From Pseudomonadota bacterium (GTDB lineage: Bacteria > Pseudomonadota > Gammaproteobacteria > Burkholderiales > Rhodocyclaceae): a stretch of 64,000 bases of DNA. The DNA is taken from contig JAGTRS010000015.1 of the NCBI GenBank assembly GCA_018262195.1, positions 1 through 64,000 of the forward strand, written 5' to 3'. The position numbers and the translations under genes are program-made. Positions 35,783-46,051 of this stretch are shown one piece after another. The notes beneath the pieces were generated by a model. That model made no database searches and had not been told where the DNA came from. It saw only the letters and a list, made by a program, of their open reading frames with translations. The stretch's first letter is position 1; each line of letters begins with the position of its first letter.

Positions 35783-37198
35783 ATGAGCCAGCCCGAAGCC
35801 AACCCGCAGCAAGACAGCGTTGCAAAAGTTTCCTTCTACGAAAAGCGCAAGAAAATCTACGCCAAAGGCGTCCGCGGCTTTTTCGACAACTGGCGTATCG
35901 CCCTCGTCATCTTCACGCAGCTTCTGTTCTACGTCAGCCCGTGGCTGGTCTGGAACGGGCGCCAGGCCATCCTGCTTCACCTCGTCGAACGCAAGTTCTA
36001 CATTTTTGGCGTCGTCTTCTGGCCGCAGGATGTCATCTATCTCGCCGCCCTGCTGATCGTTTCGGCCTACGCCCTCTTCCTCGTCACCGCCGTGGCAGGC
36101 CGGCTGTTCTGCGGCTACGCCTGTCCGCAAACGGTCTACACGCAGATCTTCATGTGGATCGAGAACTGGGTCGAAGGCGAACGCAATGCCCGGATCAAGC
36201 TCGACAAGGCACCGCTCGATGCCCGCAAGCTGCGCATCAAGGCGACCAAACACGGCCTCTGGCTGCTCTTCTCGCTATGGACCGGCTTTACGCTGGTCGG
36301 CTTTTTCACGCCAGTCGAAGAACTGGTCAATAACGTCCTGACCGGCAACCTCGGCCCGTGGGAAACCTTCTGGATCTTCTTCTACGGCGGCTTCACCTAC
36401 CTCTTTGCCGGCTTCATGCGCGAACAGGTCTGCAAGTACATGTGCCCCTACGCCCGCTTCCAGAGCGTGATGTTCGACCCGGATACGCTGATCATCACCT
36501 ACGATCCGGACCGTGGCGAAACCCGCGGGGCGCGCAAGAAGGGTGTTGATGCCAAGGCGGCTGGCCTCGGCGACTGCGTCGATTGCGGACTCTGCGTGCA
36601 GGTCTGCCCAACCGGCATCGACATCCGCAACGGCCTGCAATACGAGTGCATCGGCTGCGCTGCCTGCGTCGACGTCTGTGACCAGGTGATGGACAAGGTC
36701 GGCCTGCCGCGCGGCCTGGTACGCTATTCGACCGAAAGCGCGATGGAAAAGCACCTGACCAAGAAGGAAATTCTTGCTCACATCGTCCGCCCGCGCATCC
36801 TGCTGTACACGGTCATTCTCGTCATCATCACCGGCCTGGCCGCCTGGTTCCTGGCCCACCGCATCCCGCTCAAGGTCGACATCATCCGCGACCGCTCCGT
36901 GCTGGCTCGCGAAGCTGACGATGGCCGGATCGAGAACGTCTACATGCTGCAGATCATGAACACAGAGGAACGCCCACACCGCTATCGCATCACGGTGGAC
37001 GGCCTGCTCGGCGCCGAAATCGCCGGCAATCCGGAAGTCGATGCCAAGGCAGCCGGTCTGACCTCGTTCAACACCGTGGTCAGCGTGCCGCCCGATGCCG
37101 GCAAGACCGGCTCCAACCAGATTCACTTCGACATCGTCGCCATCGACAACCCGGACATCAAGGTCCGCGAGAAAGCCGCTTTCCTCCTGCCTCAGTAG
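35783..37198 (+). CDS. ccoG: cbb3 oxidase accessory protein CcoG (copy 2)
   Basis: 471-residue paralogue of the ccoG at 10210-11622, with the same layout: membrane helices including RLFCGYACPQTVYTQIFMW, two cysteine clusters (CVDCGLCVQVCP, CIGCAACVDVCDQVM) and a C-terminal Ig-like domain. The ATG at 35783 (MSQPEANPQQ) fits the family start. Codons are more strongly G/C-ending than in copy 1. It is a single gene with its own terminator, opposite a sigma-54 activator. It may serve another copper enzyme or other growth conditions. Confidence 0.95.
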   Translation: MSQPEANPQQDSVAKVSFYEKRKKIYAKGVRGFFDNWRIALVIFTQLLFYVSPWLVWNGRQAILLHLVERKFYIFGVVFWPQDVIYLAALLIVSAYALFLVTAVAGRLFCGYACPQTVYTQIFMWIENWVEGERNARIKLDKAPLDARKLRIKATKHGLWLLFSLWTGFTLVGFFTPVEELVNNVLTGNLGPWETFWIFFYGGFTYLFAGFMREQVCKYMCPYARFQSVMFDPDTLIITYDPDRGETRGARKKGVDAKAAGLGDCVDCGLCVQVCPTGIDIRNGLQYECIGCAACVDVCDQVMDKVGLPRGLVRYSTESAMEKHLTKKEILAHIVRPRILLYTVILVIITGLAAWFLAHRIPLKVDIIRDRSVLAREADDGRIENVYMLQIMNTEERPHRYRITVDGLLGAEIAGNPEVDAKAAGLTSFNTVVSVPPDAGKTGSNQIHFDIVAIDNPDIKVREKAAFLLPQ

Positions 37199-37218
37199 TC
37201 AGAGGCAGACTCCGCTTG

Positions 37219-37246
37219 GGCGGGAGCTGGTCTCCCGCCTTTTTTT
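37219..37246 (+). terminator. Rho-independent terminator after ccoG copy 2
   Basis: Stem GGCGGGAG (37219-37226) with CTCCCGCC (37232-37239), a 5-nt loop and seven T (37240-37246). It starts 20 nt after the stop codon. Confidence 0.93.
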
Positions 37247-37255
37247 CGCCCTGAC

Positions 37256-38107
37256 TCAGCACACCATGGCGCGATCGAGAAAGTCCCGCACTGCACCGAT
37301 CTGTCGACCAATGTCGCCGTAGTCGTCGTGACTGCCGGGCACCAACAGCAGCTCGACCGCGTCGCTGGCCCGTGCCGCATGAATCTGGTGCGCCTCGGCC
37401 ACCGGCACCGTGTCATCGGCCAAACCATGGACGATCAACACTGGGCAAGCCACCTTGGCAATGGTGTTGCATGGCGCAATGGCATCGAAGCGATGACCGA
37501 TCACCCGCTGAACATAAGCCAGGATGTAAGCACCAAGCGGCCAGTAGGGAATGTGCATGCCGGCCATCCAGCGCCGCATCATTGCCGCCGGATGGGCAAA
37601 TGCCGCCAGACTGACCACTGCCCTCACATCGTCCCGACGGGAAGCGGCAAGCAGGGCAGCCCCGGCCCCGACGGAATGCCCGACGATACCCAGCCGACGC
37701 TGACCAAGATCGGGCTGCGCCGCCAGCCAGAGCAATCCGGCTTCAATATCTTCGGCAAAGCGCGGCAGCGAGGCAAAGCTGTCGCCATCGCTCTGGCCGT
37801 GGCAACGCGCATCGAGCAACAGCAGCGAATAACCGGCGGCATGCAGCGGTGCTGCCAACGGCAACATCATTTCCGCATTGCCACCCCAGCCATGCATGAC
37901 GACCAGCGCCGGGCTGCCCACTCCGGCCGGAATGAACCAGCCGAACAGGCTTTTCTCGTTGGCCGCCGGCACTCGCACCGGACGCCACGGCAAACCTTCC
38001 GGGCCAGCGCTTTCGATTACCCGTGGTGCCGCCAGGCCGCGCCGGATGGCGAAATTCAACGCGCCGAAGCCGCCGGCCAGCAAGGGGATGCCCCAAAGCC
38101 AGTTCAT
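37256..38107 (-). CDS. Alpha/beta hydrolase
   Basis: 283-residue hydrolase. The N-terminal hydrophobic helix (MNWLWGIPLLAGGFGALNFA) may anchor it in the membrane. The nucleophile elbow is GHSVGAG, the oxyanion region VMHGWGGNAEM, the acid lies in HGLADDTVPV and the His in PGSHDDYG. Serine peptidase, esterase and lipase members share this fold, so the substrate is unknown. The ATG at 38107 was chosen because an upstream open frame only shadows the neighbouring transporter gene. It follows that gene by 8 bp. Confidence 0.85.
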   Translation of the reverse strand: MNWLWGIPLLAGGFGALNFAIRRGLAAPRVIESAGPEGLPWRPVRVPAANEKSLFGWFIPAGVGSPALVVMHGWGGNAEMMLPLAAPLHAAGYSLLLLDARCHGQSDGDSFASLPRFAEDIEAGLLWLAAQPDLGQRRLGIVGHSVGAGAALLAASRRDDVRAVVSLAAFAHPAAMMRRWMAGMHIPYWPLGAYILAYVQRVIGHRFDAIAPCNTIAKVACPVLIVHGLADDTVPVAEAHQIHAARASDAVELLLVPGSHDDYGDIGRQIGAVRDFLDRAMVC

Positions 38108-38115
38108 GCGGCGAT

Positions 38116-39156
38116 TTACGGATGCGGCTGGAAGATGGCGCCACTGGCTACGCCGCGCGCCGTCCGGACCAGTGTGATTGTCCAGAAAAAGCAGAGCAGC
38201 AGCCAGGCGGCCAGGCCAATGGCGAAGGTTGAACTCCAGCCGAGCAGCTTCGTCAGGCGCAGGCTTTCGGCCACGAAGGCGCCAAGCGGGAAAGTGAAGC
38301 CCCACCACGACAGGGCGAAGGGCAACTGCCCGGCAGCCCGCGCCGACAAGGTCAGCAGGCTGGCCATGACCAGCCACCAGACGCCAAAGCCCCAGACCAG
38401 CAGCATCAGCACCGTGGCCACCTCGCGGACGGCCGGATAGGGCAACTGCTCGGCGACATTCATCAGGCTGACGGGAATGACACCGATCGGCGCCAGATGA
38501 ATCCACACCGTCGGTGTCAGGATGCCCTGAGCCGGCTTGTGCAGGTATTTGCGATGCAGGGTCAGACCGAGCAGGCCAAGGTACATCATGCTGCCCGCCC
38601 CCAGCCCGACGGCATTGATGGTGAGCGCCCACTCGCGCAGCGCACCATCCATGTGGGCAAGCAGCGGCCCGCCGGCCAGCGGCATGACGACAAGGCCGAC
38701 GGCCGGGATGAACTGGGCCGGTGTCACGTGCTCGGCCGCGACATGCTCACCGCGGAACATGATGAAGAGCACTGCGAAGCTGAAAATAAAATGCAGGATC
38801 ACGCCCAGCCACCACAGCACCAGCGCCACTTCGACACAGGGCGTGAAGGTCAGCCACTGCGCCGCCAGAACAAGCAGGGCAATCGAGAAGGTAGGATAGA
38901 AATTGGCCTGCACCGGGTGCTGCATCGTCTGCATTGCCGCCGTCCTGAAACGTAGCCAGCGGGTCAGCCAGGGCACAGCCAGCACCAGAAACAAGGCACT
39001 GTTGAACCAGTGCAGTAACTCGGCCGGCAAGGCCAGCCACGGCCAACGTAGGGAAAGTCCATGCGTCGTCATGGCAAAAACGCCGGTCCCCATCACTGCA
39101 GCGAACCAGCCTGGGGCAAAGGTCCGGGAAATATCGGCGAAGTGGGGATAGCTCAT
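38116..39156 (-). CDS. TDT/TehA-family (SLAC1-like) membrane transporter
   Basis: 346-residue protein with about 10 membrane helices. MGTGVFAMTTHGLSL and TFAPGWFAAVMGTG near the N-terminus and WGFTFPLGAFVAESL near the C-terminus are typical of the tellurite-resistance/dicarboxylate transporter family, which includes TehA, malate carriers and SLAC1-like anion channels. Substrate cannot be told from the sequence. It is followed closely by the hydrolase and diverges from the phosphate transporter gene. Confidence 0.85.
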   Translation of the reverse strand: MSYPHFADISRTFAPGWFAAVMGTGVFAMTTHGLSLRWPWLALPAELLHWFNSALFLVLAVPWLTRWLRFRTAAMQTMQHPVQANFYPTFSIALLVLAAQWLTFTPCVEVALVLWWLGVILHFIFSFAVLFIMFRGEHVAAEHVTPAQFIPAVGLVVMPLAGGPLLAHMDGALREWALTINAVGLGAGSMMYLGLLGLTLHRKYLHKPAQGILTPTVWIHLAPIGVIPVSLMNVAEQLPYPAVREVATVLMLLVWGFGVWWLVMASLLTLSARAAGQLPFALSWWGFTFPLGAFVAESLRLTKLLGWSSTFAIGLAAWLLLCFFWTITLVRTARGVASGAIFQPHP

Positions 39157-39313
39157 TGGATAATCCTACAAATATTAGACTTTGCTTATTTTAACCGTTC
39201 AGCTGCAGCCATACGCATGCGAACCCCCAAAGCGCGGGCAATTCGGCGATATACTGGCCAAAACAATATATACCGAAACGGAGGCCGGGCCTGACACCGT
39301 CGGGCCAATACGC

Positions 39314-40357
39314 ATGGATACCCTGTTCCTGCTCGCTGTCGTTACCGTCGTCATTGTCCTGGTCTTCGATTACACCAACGGCTTCCATGACGCGGCCAAC
39401 ATTGTCGCCACCGTCATCGCTTCACGCGCCATGACCCCGGCCCAGGCGGTGATCATTGTTGGCATTTTTGAATTTCTCGGCCCGCTGCTCGGTGGCACTG
39501 CCGTCGCCAACACCATCGGCAAATTTGTCGTACTCGATGGCGTCACCCCCGTTCTTTCCCTGTCCATTCTGCTTTGCGGCCTGATCGGTGCCATCGTCTG
39601 GAATCTCGGCACCTGGTATTTTGGCATTCCCTCTTCTTCGTCGCACGCCCTGGTCGGCGGGCTGATTGGCGCGGTGGTCGTTTCGGTTGGCCCAGGCCAC
39701 GTTGCCTGGGGCTTTGCCGAACTGGCCGATGGCCATCTGACCGGCATCGTCAAGGTGCTGGCGGCGCTGGTCCTCTCGCCGCTGATCGGTTTCTGGTTTG
39801 GTTTCCTGATCCACCGGCTACTCACCACCTTGCTCGTTGCCGCCAACCCGGCCGCCAACTCCCGGCTGCGCGGCCTGCAATACCTCACCGCAGCCGGCCT
39901 CGCCTTCTCGCACGGCGCCAACGACGCCCAGAAAAGCATGGGCATCCTGACCCTGGTCCTGCTCCTCGGCGGCTTCATTCCGACTTTCGAGGTGCCCTTC
40001 TGGGTCATGCTCGCCTGCGCCTCGGCCATCACGCTCGGCATCATGTCCGGTGGTTGGCGCATCGTCCGCACCCTCGGCTTCGCCATCTACCGCGTCCGCC
40101 CCATCCATGCGCTCGGTTCTCAGCTCACCTCGGCGCTCGTCATCATGGCCGCGTCGGCTGGCGGAGCCCCTGTCTCCACTACCCACGTCGTCGCCACCTC
40201 GATCATGGGCATCGGCGCATCGGAGCGCCCACGCGCCGTGCGCTGGGCCAAGGCCAAGGACATCGCGATGACCTGGCTGATCACCATTCCCGGCGCCGCC
40301 ATCGTCGCCATCCAGGCCTATGCCCTGGTCCATCTTTTCCTCGGAGGCACGCCATGA
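39314..40357 (+). CDS. pit: Inorganic phosphate transporter, PiT family
   Basis: 347-residue membrane protein of the PiT family. Signature repeats are FDYTNGFHDAANIVATVIAS near the N-terminus and FSHGANDAQKSMGILTLVL in the second half, with GVSTTHV-like GAPVSTTHVVATSIMGIG. It imports phosphate with a cation. The ATG at 39314 is preferred because the earlier in-frame stretch is not hydrophobic. The next gene overlaps by 4 nt. Confidence 0.94.
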   Translation: MDTLFLLAVVTVVIVLVFDYTNGFHDAANIVATVIASRAMTPAQAVIIVGIFEFLGPLLGGTAVANTIGKFVVLDGVTPVLSLSILLCGLIGAIVWNLGTWYFGIPSSSSHALVGGLIGAVVVSVGPGHVAWGFAELADGHLTGIVKVLAALVLSPLIGFWFGFLIHRLLTTLLVAANPAANSRLRGLQYLTAAGLAFSHGANDAQKSMGILTLVLLLGGFIPTFEVPFWVMLACASAITLGIMSGGWRIVRTLGFAIYRVRPIHALGSQLTSALVIMAASAGGAPVSTTHVVATSIMGIGASERPRAVRWAKAKDIAMTWLITIPGAAIVAIQAYALVHLFLGGTP

Positions 40358-40998
40358 GCGAAGAAAGCAGCCCGTCCATCTTCCGCCGCCTGTTCGACCG
40401 CGTTTTCCCGAAAATGCCGGATTTCTTCTCGCGGCTTACCGAGCAATGCCAGCATGTCGGCATCACCGCCGGACGACTTGTCGAATTCATGGAAACCGGC
40501 GACCCAAGCGTCGGTCAGCTGATCCGGCAGGACGAGCACGAAGCAGACCGCGTCAAGATCCGCAACCTGCACACCTTGAACGAAGCCTTCTCGACGCCGA
40601 TTGACCGCGAAGACCTCTACCGCGCCATCATCGACCTCGACGAGATCGTCAATTACTGCAAGACCACCGTCAGCGAAATGGAAGTGCTCGGTCTGGCCCC
40701 GGACAAGCATTGCCTGGAAATGGCCATGCACATCAAGCTCGGCACCGATGCGCTATCCCAGGGCTACGCCAGGCTCGCCAAGGAACCCGCCGCCGCCGCC
40801 GCCGATGCCGACGCCGCCCGCAAGGCCGAACGCCGGGTAGAAAAAAACTACCGCCGGGCCATCGCCGAACTCTTCGTGGGCGACGACTACATCCACATGT
40901 TCAAGCGCCGCGAAATCTACCGCCACCTGTCCAACGCCGCCGACCGCATGGCCAACTGCGCCAATACGCTGCACGACATCGTCGTCAAGATGTGCTGA
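40354..40998 (+). CDS. DUF47/PhoU-like phosphate transport regulator
   Basis: 214-residue helical protein of the DUF47 (TIGR00153) family, PhoU-like partners of Pit transporters. Conserved parts are FFSRLTEQCQHV, LIRQDEHEADRVK with metal-binding acids, TPIDREDLYRAIIDLDEIVN and IYRHLSNAADRMANCANTLH. It overlaps pit by ATGA, pointing to coupled translation and to direct regulation of the transporter. Confidence 0.92.
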   Translation: MSEESSPSIFRRLFDRVFPKMPDFFSRLTEQCQHVGITAGRLVEFMETGDPSVGQLIRQDEHEADRVKIRNLHTLNEAFSTPIDREDLYRAIIDLDEIVNYCKTTVSEMEVLGLAPDKHCLEMAMHIKLGTDALSQGYARLAKEPAAAAADADAARKAERRVEKNYRRAIAELFVGDDYIHMFKRREIYRHLSNAADRMANCANTLHDIVVKMC

Positions 40999-41002
40999 TC
41001 TC

Positions 41003-41560
41003 ATGCTGAAAGCCCTTGCTCGCACCCTGCTCAAACTCTTTGGCTGGACCGTCATCGAACCACCCGAACGGCCGGCCCGTGCCGTACTAGTCGGCTACCC
41101 GCACACCTCGAACTGGGATGGCGTCGTCGCCCTGTTCACCAAGCTGGCCCTCGACCTCGACGCCCGCTGGGTAGGCAAGGACTCCTTGTTTCGCGGGCCG
41201 CTGGACGGAATATTTCGCCGACTGGGCGGCATCCCGATCAGGCGCGACGTGCGCAACGGCTTCGTCGCCGAGATGGCAGCACAATTCGCCACCAACCCGA
41301 ACTTCCTGCTGGTCATCGCCCCCGAAGGCACGCGCAGCCTGACCAAAGGCTGGAAAAGCGGCTTCTACCGCATCGCGCTTGAAGCCAAAGTGCCCGTCGC
41401 CCTTGCCTTCGTCGACTACACCCGCCGTCAAGCCGGCATCCTCACCTACCTGACAATGACCGGCGATCCGGCCACCGACATTGCTGCCATCGCCGCGCAC
41501 TATGAAGGCCGGCAAGGCAAACACCCTGAACTCGCCTCGCCGATCCGCTGGCTCGACTGA
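41003..41560 (+). CDS. PlsC-like acyltransferase
   Basis: 185-residue acyltransferase. The catalytic His and Asp are in GYPHTSNWDGVV (H-x4-D), and the acceptor-binding motif is IAPEGTRSLTKGW. The protein is shorter than PlsC of phospholipid synthesis and matches the small 1-acylglycerol-3-phosphate acyltransferase-like group, so the acceptor may not be lysophosphatidate. It follows the DUF47 gene by 4 bp and may be co-transcribed. Confidence 0.85.
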   Translation: MLKALARTLLKLFGWTVIEPPERPARAVLVGYPHTSNWDGVVALFTKLALDLDARWVGKDSLFRGPLDGIFRRLGGIPIRRDVRNGFVAEMAAQFATNPNFLLVIAPEGTRSLTKGWKSGFYRIALEAKVPVALAFVDYTRRQAGILTYLTMTGDPATDIAAIAAHYEGRQGKHPELASPIRWLD

Positions 41561-41728
41561 GCGCCGCCTCGCCGGCTACCGGAATTGCGTTGCCTGTTTC
41601 CTGCTGGCGGGAATCCAGGCTGCCGCATTTCCTATTCCGGATGCCCGCTGGCGTGCCTCAAGGCGGTTCCTGCGCTGCGAAACGGCTCGCAAAAGGGACA
41701 AGACCCGCCAACAAGCCCGACGAATGGA

Positions 41729-42460
41729 TCAGTGCATTCCCTCACTTCGCCTCTGCACGCCAAACAACAGCGCAAGCGACAACCCCAGCAGCAACAGTCC
41801 ATTCGGCTCGGGAACCTGGCCGCTGCCCGTCGGCGTGATATTCCAGACAAATGAGGCGTCCTCGCTAAACCCCTGCATCCCCAACGCGCCCTCGGCCGAC
41901 CAGTCGCCCAGAATCAACATCTTGTAGGTCGTTCCGGCGAGGAGATCGAAGCTCACTTCATTGAAGCCCGTATCGCGCTGAAGCAACTGCGACCCCACAC
42001 CACTGATGGAGAAATTGAAATTCCCAATCGCCGGGTCGCTCAAACCGTTGCTCGTAATACCCCACAGCAAGTTGAACTTGCCGTTTTCATTCATCGTGAA
42101 CTCATAAAGGAATCGCGCCGTTAGCTGCACACGGCCGTCAAGAAGATTCTCTGTGCGCCAGCCGAGAGCCGAGAACCCCACGGCACCGGCCGCTGAGTCG
42201 GAAAAATTGCTTGCCCCAAAGCCGAAGCTGTTAGCCGAAGCCCCATTTGACTCGGAATACGCTGAAGGACCCACCGCCATCGGCGCAATACCCGTAGTCC
42301 ACGCCGGGTCATAATTCCCGACGAAATCACCACCGGCCACATAGGCCTGGGTATACACCGAAAGCTCGGTCTGGACCGGCGTTGGCAACGCCTGCGCCGA
42401 GGTCGACACCATCCCCGCCAGCGCCAGAACACTCAAAGTGGAAATCAGTTTATTGGACAT
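41729..42460 (-). CDS. PEP-CTERM sorted exported protein
   Basis: 243-residue secreted protein. The signal peptide is MSNKLISTLSVLALAGMVST followed by AQA. The C-terminus is the PEP-CTERM sorting signal: VPEPNGLLLLGLSLALLFGV and then a basic tail (QRRSEGMH). Such proteins are cut and processed by exosortase and are linked to exopolysaccharide or biofilm. The middle is a beta-rich region, resembling other PEP-CTERM proteins but without a named domain. No exosortase gene is in the window. Confidence 0.9.
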   Translation of the reverse strand: MSNKLISTLSVLALAGMVSTSAQALPTPVQTELSVYTQAYVAGGDFVGNYDPAWTTGIAPMAVGPSAYSESNGASANSFGFGASNFSDSAAGAVGFSALGWRTENLLDGRVQLTARFLYEFTMNENGKFNLLWGITSNGLSDPAIGNFNFSISGVGSQLLQRDTGFNEVSFDLLAGTTYKMLILGDWSAEGALGMQGFSEDASFVWNITPTGSGQVPEPNGLLLLGLSLALLFGVQRRSEGMH

Positions 42461-42646
42461 TTTTATCTCCCTTTATGGCTAAATAACTTCGCCAAAAATC
42501 ATGCATAACACATACCAACAACCAATAACCTACATCGATTCATAACCTTACGAAATTTACAAATAAGTCACCCAGCCAAGGTGTAACGAAATCCGACACC
42601 CCCGACTCGAACACAAGCCAGACCGACGGGCTAGAATCCCGTCATC

Positions 42647-45600
42647 ATGCAAATCGACACCTTCCTAGCCCGCTGGCGGGCGGCCGGCGGCTCCGAGCGC
42701 GCCAATTACCAGCTCTTCATCGCCGACCTCTGCGCCTTGCTGGAAGTCGCCCCACCCCAGCCCGCCAACGAAGACACCCGCGACAATCCTTACGTCTTCG
42801 AGCGCCGCGTCGTCTTCCATCACGGCGACGGCAGCACCAGCAACGGTTTCATCGACTGCTACAAACGCGGCAGCTTCATCGGCGAAGCCAAGAAAATCCG
42901 CGCCGGCGCCGAAACCCGCCAGTTCGACGACGCCCTGCTGCGCGCCCGCGGCCAGGCCGAAAACTACGCCCGCCACCTGCCCGCCGACGAAGGCCGGCCG
43001 CCCTTCCTCGTCGTCCTCGACGTCGGCAACGTCATCGAGCTCTACGCCGAATTCACCTGCACCGGCGGCAGCTACACGCCCTTCCCCGATCCGCGCAGCC
43101 ACCGCATCCGGCTCGACGACCTCAGCAAGCCGGAAATCCGCGCCCGCCTCCAGGCCGTCTGGCACGACCCGCACAGCCTCGACCCGGCCCGCCGCACCGC
43201 CCGCGCCACGCGCGAAATCGCCGTCCGCCTCGCCCGCGTCGCCCAATCGTTGGAAAATCGGCTCGAAGGCAAATACCAGCCCGAGCGCGTCGCCGCCTTC
43301 CTGTCGCGCTGCCTGTTCTCCATGTTCGCCGAAGACGTCGGCCTGCTCCCCAAGGTCGACAACGAAGGCGCCTTCACCGGCCTGCTCAAGACCCTGCAAC
43401 ACGCGCCGCAACAATTCGTCCCGCTCGTCGCCGAACTCTGGCAGGCCATGGACGAAGGCCGCTTCTCCGTCGCCATCCGCGCCCAGCTGCCGCGCTTCAA
43501 CGGCAAGCTCTTCAAGCAGCCCGAAGTCCTGCCGCTCGACCGCGACCAGATCGACCTCCTGCTCGAAGCCAGCCGCGCCGACTGGGCCGAAGTCGAGCCC
43601 GCCATCTTCGGCACCCTGCTCGAAAGCGCCCTCAACCCGCTCGAACGCCACGACCTCGGCGCCCACTACACCCCACGCGCCTACGTCGACCGCCTCGTCC
43701 TGCCCACCGTCATCGAGCCGCTGCGCGCCAACTGGCACGACACCCAGGCCGCCGCCCTGCTCCTCGCCAACGAAGGCAAACTCAAGGACGCTGCCGACCT
43801 CGTCCGCGCCTGGCACCACAAACTGTGCACCACCCGCGTCCTCGACCCCGCCTGCGGCTCCGGCAACTTCCTCTACGTCACGCTCGAACACATGAAGCGT
43901 CTCGAAGGCGAAGTCCTCGACACCCTCGCCCAGCTTGGCGACACGCAGCAACGCCTCGAAGTCGAAGGCCTCACCGTCGACCCGCACCAGTTCCTCGGCC
44001 TCGAAATCAACCCGCGCGCCGCCGCCATCGCCGAAATGGTCCTCTGGATCGGCTACCTGCAATGGCACTTCCGCACCCAGGGCAGCGGCCTGCCGCCCAG
44101 CCCCATCCTGCGCGACTTCAAGAACATCGAATGCCGCGACGCCGTGCTCAGCGCCGACGCCATCGCCTTCGCCACCGATGAAAGCGGCAAGCCCCTCACC
44201 CGCTGGGACGGCCGCACCACCAAACCCCACCCCGTCACCGGCGAACTCGTGCCCGACGAAGCCGCCCAAATCCCGCGCGAACGCTACACCAACCCGCGCC
44301 CCGCCACCTGGCCGCAGGCCGACTACATCGTCGGCAATCCGCCCTTCATCGGCGCCGCCGCCATGCGCCAGGCCCTCGGCGACGGCTACACCGAAGCTCT
44401 GCGCGCCGCCTGGCCGGCCGTCCCCGAATCCGCCGATTTCGTCATGTTCTGGTGGCACCACGCCGCCGACCTGACCCGCCGCGGCGAAGTCAAACGCTTC
44501 GGCTTCATCACCACCAACAGCCTCAAGCAAACCTTCAACCGCCGCGTCCTTGAACACCACCTCAACGCCCAGCCGCCGCTCGCGCTCGCCTGGGCCATCC
44601 CCGACCACCCGTGGGTCGACGCCGCCAGCGGCGCTGCCGTGCGCATCGCGATGACCGTCGGCCAGCCCGGCGACGCACCGGGAACGCTGCAAACCGTCGT
44701 TGCCGAAGGCGGCGCGGAAGCCGACGCGGTGCACATCGAACTCACCGAGAAAACCGGCCGCATCCACGCCGACCTGAGCATCGGCGCCGATGTCGTCGGC
44801 GCCAAGGCGCTGCGGGCGAATGAAGGCTTAGGCAACCGTGGCTTTCAGCTAATCGGCGCCGGCTTCATCGTCACCCCCGACGAAACTGCCCATCTGCAAC
44901 CCTGCGACCGCATCCGTCCCTACCGCAACGGCCGCGACCTGACCGACCAACCGCGCGGCGTATCGGTCATCGACCTCTTCGGCCTGACCGCCGACGAAAC
45001 GCGCAGCCGCTACCCAGCCGCTTATCAATGGGTGCTCGAACGCGTCAAACCTGAACGCGACCAGAACAACCGCGCCGGATATCGCAACAACTGGTGGCTG
45101 TTCGGCGAGCCGCGCAAAGACATGCGCGCATCACTCACCGGTCTGCCCCGCTACATCGCCACCGTCGAAACCGCCAAGCACCGCACCTTCCTGTTCCTCG
45201 ACGCCGCCATCGCGCCGGACAACATGCTCGTCTGCATCGCACTGGCCGATGCCTACGCCCTCGGCGTCCTCTCGTCGCAAGTCCACGTCGTCTGGGCGCT
45301 GGCTGCCGGCGGCACACTGGAAGATCGGCCGCGCTACAACAAATCCCGCTGCTTCGACCCATTCCCCTTCCCCGCCGCCAGCCCCGAACAGCAAGCCCGC
45401 ATCGCCGCCCTCGCCGAACAACTCGACACCCACCGCAAGCGCCAGCAGGCCGCCCACCCGGACCTGACGCTGACGGGCATGTACAACGTGCTAGCCAAAC
45501 TGCGCAGCGGCGAACCGCTCACCGCCAAGGACAAGACCATCCACGAAGCCGGCCTCATCGCCGTCCTCCGCCAGCTCCACGACGAACTCGACACCGCCGT

Positions 45601-46051
45601 CCTCGCCGCCTACGGCTGGTCAGACCTGAATTTGACCAACCCACCCACCGCCACCGACGCCCTGCTCGACCGCCTCGTCGCCCTCAACGCCGAACGCAGC
45701 CGCGAAGAAGCCACCGGCCAAATCCGCTGGCTCCGCCCCGACTTCCAGAACCCGCAAGGCCACCGGGGCACGGTCGAAATGGACGTCACCAGCGACCTCG
45801 GCGACGCCCCCGCCCCGCCCGCCCCCAAACCCGCCGAAAAACGCCCCTGGCCACCCACCCTGCCCGAACAGGTGGCAGCCATCGCACAGGTTCTGGCCGA
45901 ATGCCCGCTGCCGCTCAGCGAGCCGGAAATCGCCAGCCGCTTCACCGGCAAAGGTCCATGGAAGAAGCGCCTGCCGCAACTGCTCGAAACCTTGGTCGCG
46001 CTGGGCCGCGCCCGCATGAGCCACGACGGCCGTTATGGAGCTAGCAAATGA
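42647..46051 (+). CDS. MmeI-like single-chain restriction-modification enzyme
   Basis: 1134-residue protein of the MmeI (type IIG/IIL) architecture. The N-terminal nuclease motif D-x9-E-x-K is present with Asp70, Glu80, Lys82 (GFID, then FIGEAKK). A helical spacer leads to the adenine methyltransferase: motif [13 protein letters not shown] (about 398) and motif [11 protein letters not shown] (about 563). A target-recognition region follows, and a C-terminal winged-helix-like part ([20 protein letters not shown]) extends beyond MmeI. It should both cut and methylate an unknown site. The strong C/G-ending codon use resembles the flanking genes. The NERD gene overlaps by 4 nt. Confidence 0.9.
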   Translation: MQIDTFLARWRAAGGSERANYQLFIADLCALLEVAPPQPANEDTRDNPYVFERRVVFHHGDGSTSNGFIDCYKRGSFIGEAKKIRAGAETRQFDDALLRARGQAENYARHLPADEGRPPFLVVLDVGNVIELYAEFTCTGGSYTPFPDPRSHRIRLDDLSKPEIRARLQAVWHDPHSLDPARRTARATREIAVRLARVAQSLENRLEGKYQPERVAAFLSRCLFSMFAEDVGLLPKVDNEGAFTGLLKTLQHAPQQFVPLVAELWQAMDEGRFSVAIRAQLPRFNGKLFKQPEVLPLDRDQIDLLLEASRADWAEVEPAIFGTLLESALNPLERHDLGAHYTPRAYVDRLVLPTVIEPLRANWHDTQAAALLLANEGKLKDAADLVRAWHHKLCTTRVLDPACGSGNFLYVTLEHMKRLEGEVLDTLAQLGDTQQRLEVEGLTVDPHQFLGLEINPRAAAIAEMVLWIGYLQWHFRTQGSGLPPSPILRDFKNIECRDAVLSADAIAFATDESGKPLTRWDGRTTKPHPVTGELVPDEAAQIPRERYTNPRPATWPQADYIVGNPPFIGAAAMRQALGDGYTEALRAAWPAVPESADFVMFWWHHAADLTRRGEVKRFGFITTNSLKQTFNRRVLEHHLNAQPPLALAWAIPDHPWVDAASGAAVRIAMTVGQPGDAPGTLQTVVAEGGAEADAVHIELTEKTGRIHADLSIGADVVGAKALRANEGLGNRGFQLIGAGFIVTPDETAHLQPCDRIRPYRNGRDLTDQPRGVSVIDLFGLTADETRSRYPAAYQWVLERVKPERDQNNRAGYRNNWWLFGEPRKDMRASLTGLPRYIATVETAKHRTFLFLDAAIAPDNMLVCIALADAYALGVLSSQVHVVWALAAGGTLEDRPRYNKSRCFDPFPFPAASPEQQARIAALAEQLDTHRKRQQAAHPDLTLTGMYNVLAKLRSGEPLTAKDKTIHEAGLIAVLRQLHDELDTAVLAAYGWSDLNLTNPPTATDALLDRLVALNAERSREEATGQIRWLRPDFQNPQGHRGTVEMDVTSDLGDAPAPPAPKPAEKRPWPPTLPEQVAAIAQVLAECPLPLSEPEIASRFTGKGPWKKRLPQLLETLVALGRARMSHDGRYGASK

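Noticed and set aside
42665..44767. 700-codon open frame on the minus strand opposite the restriction enzyme gene
   Set aside because: It exists because the sense gene uses almost only G/C-ending codons. The predicted protein is Gly/Ala/Glu-rich without domains.
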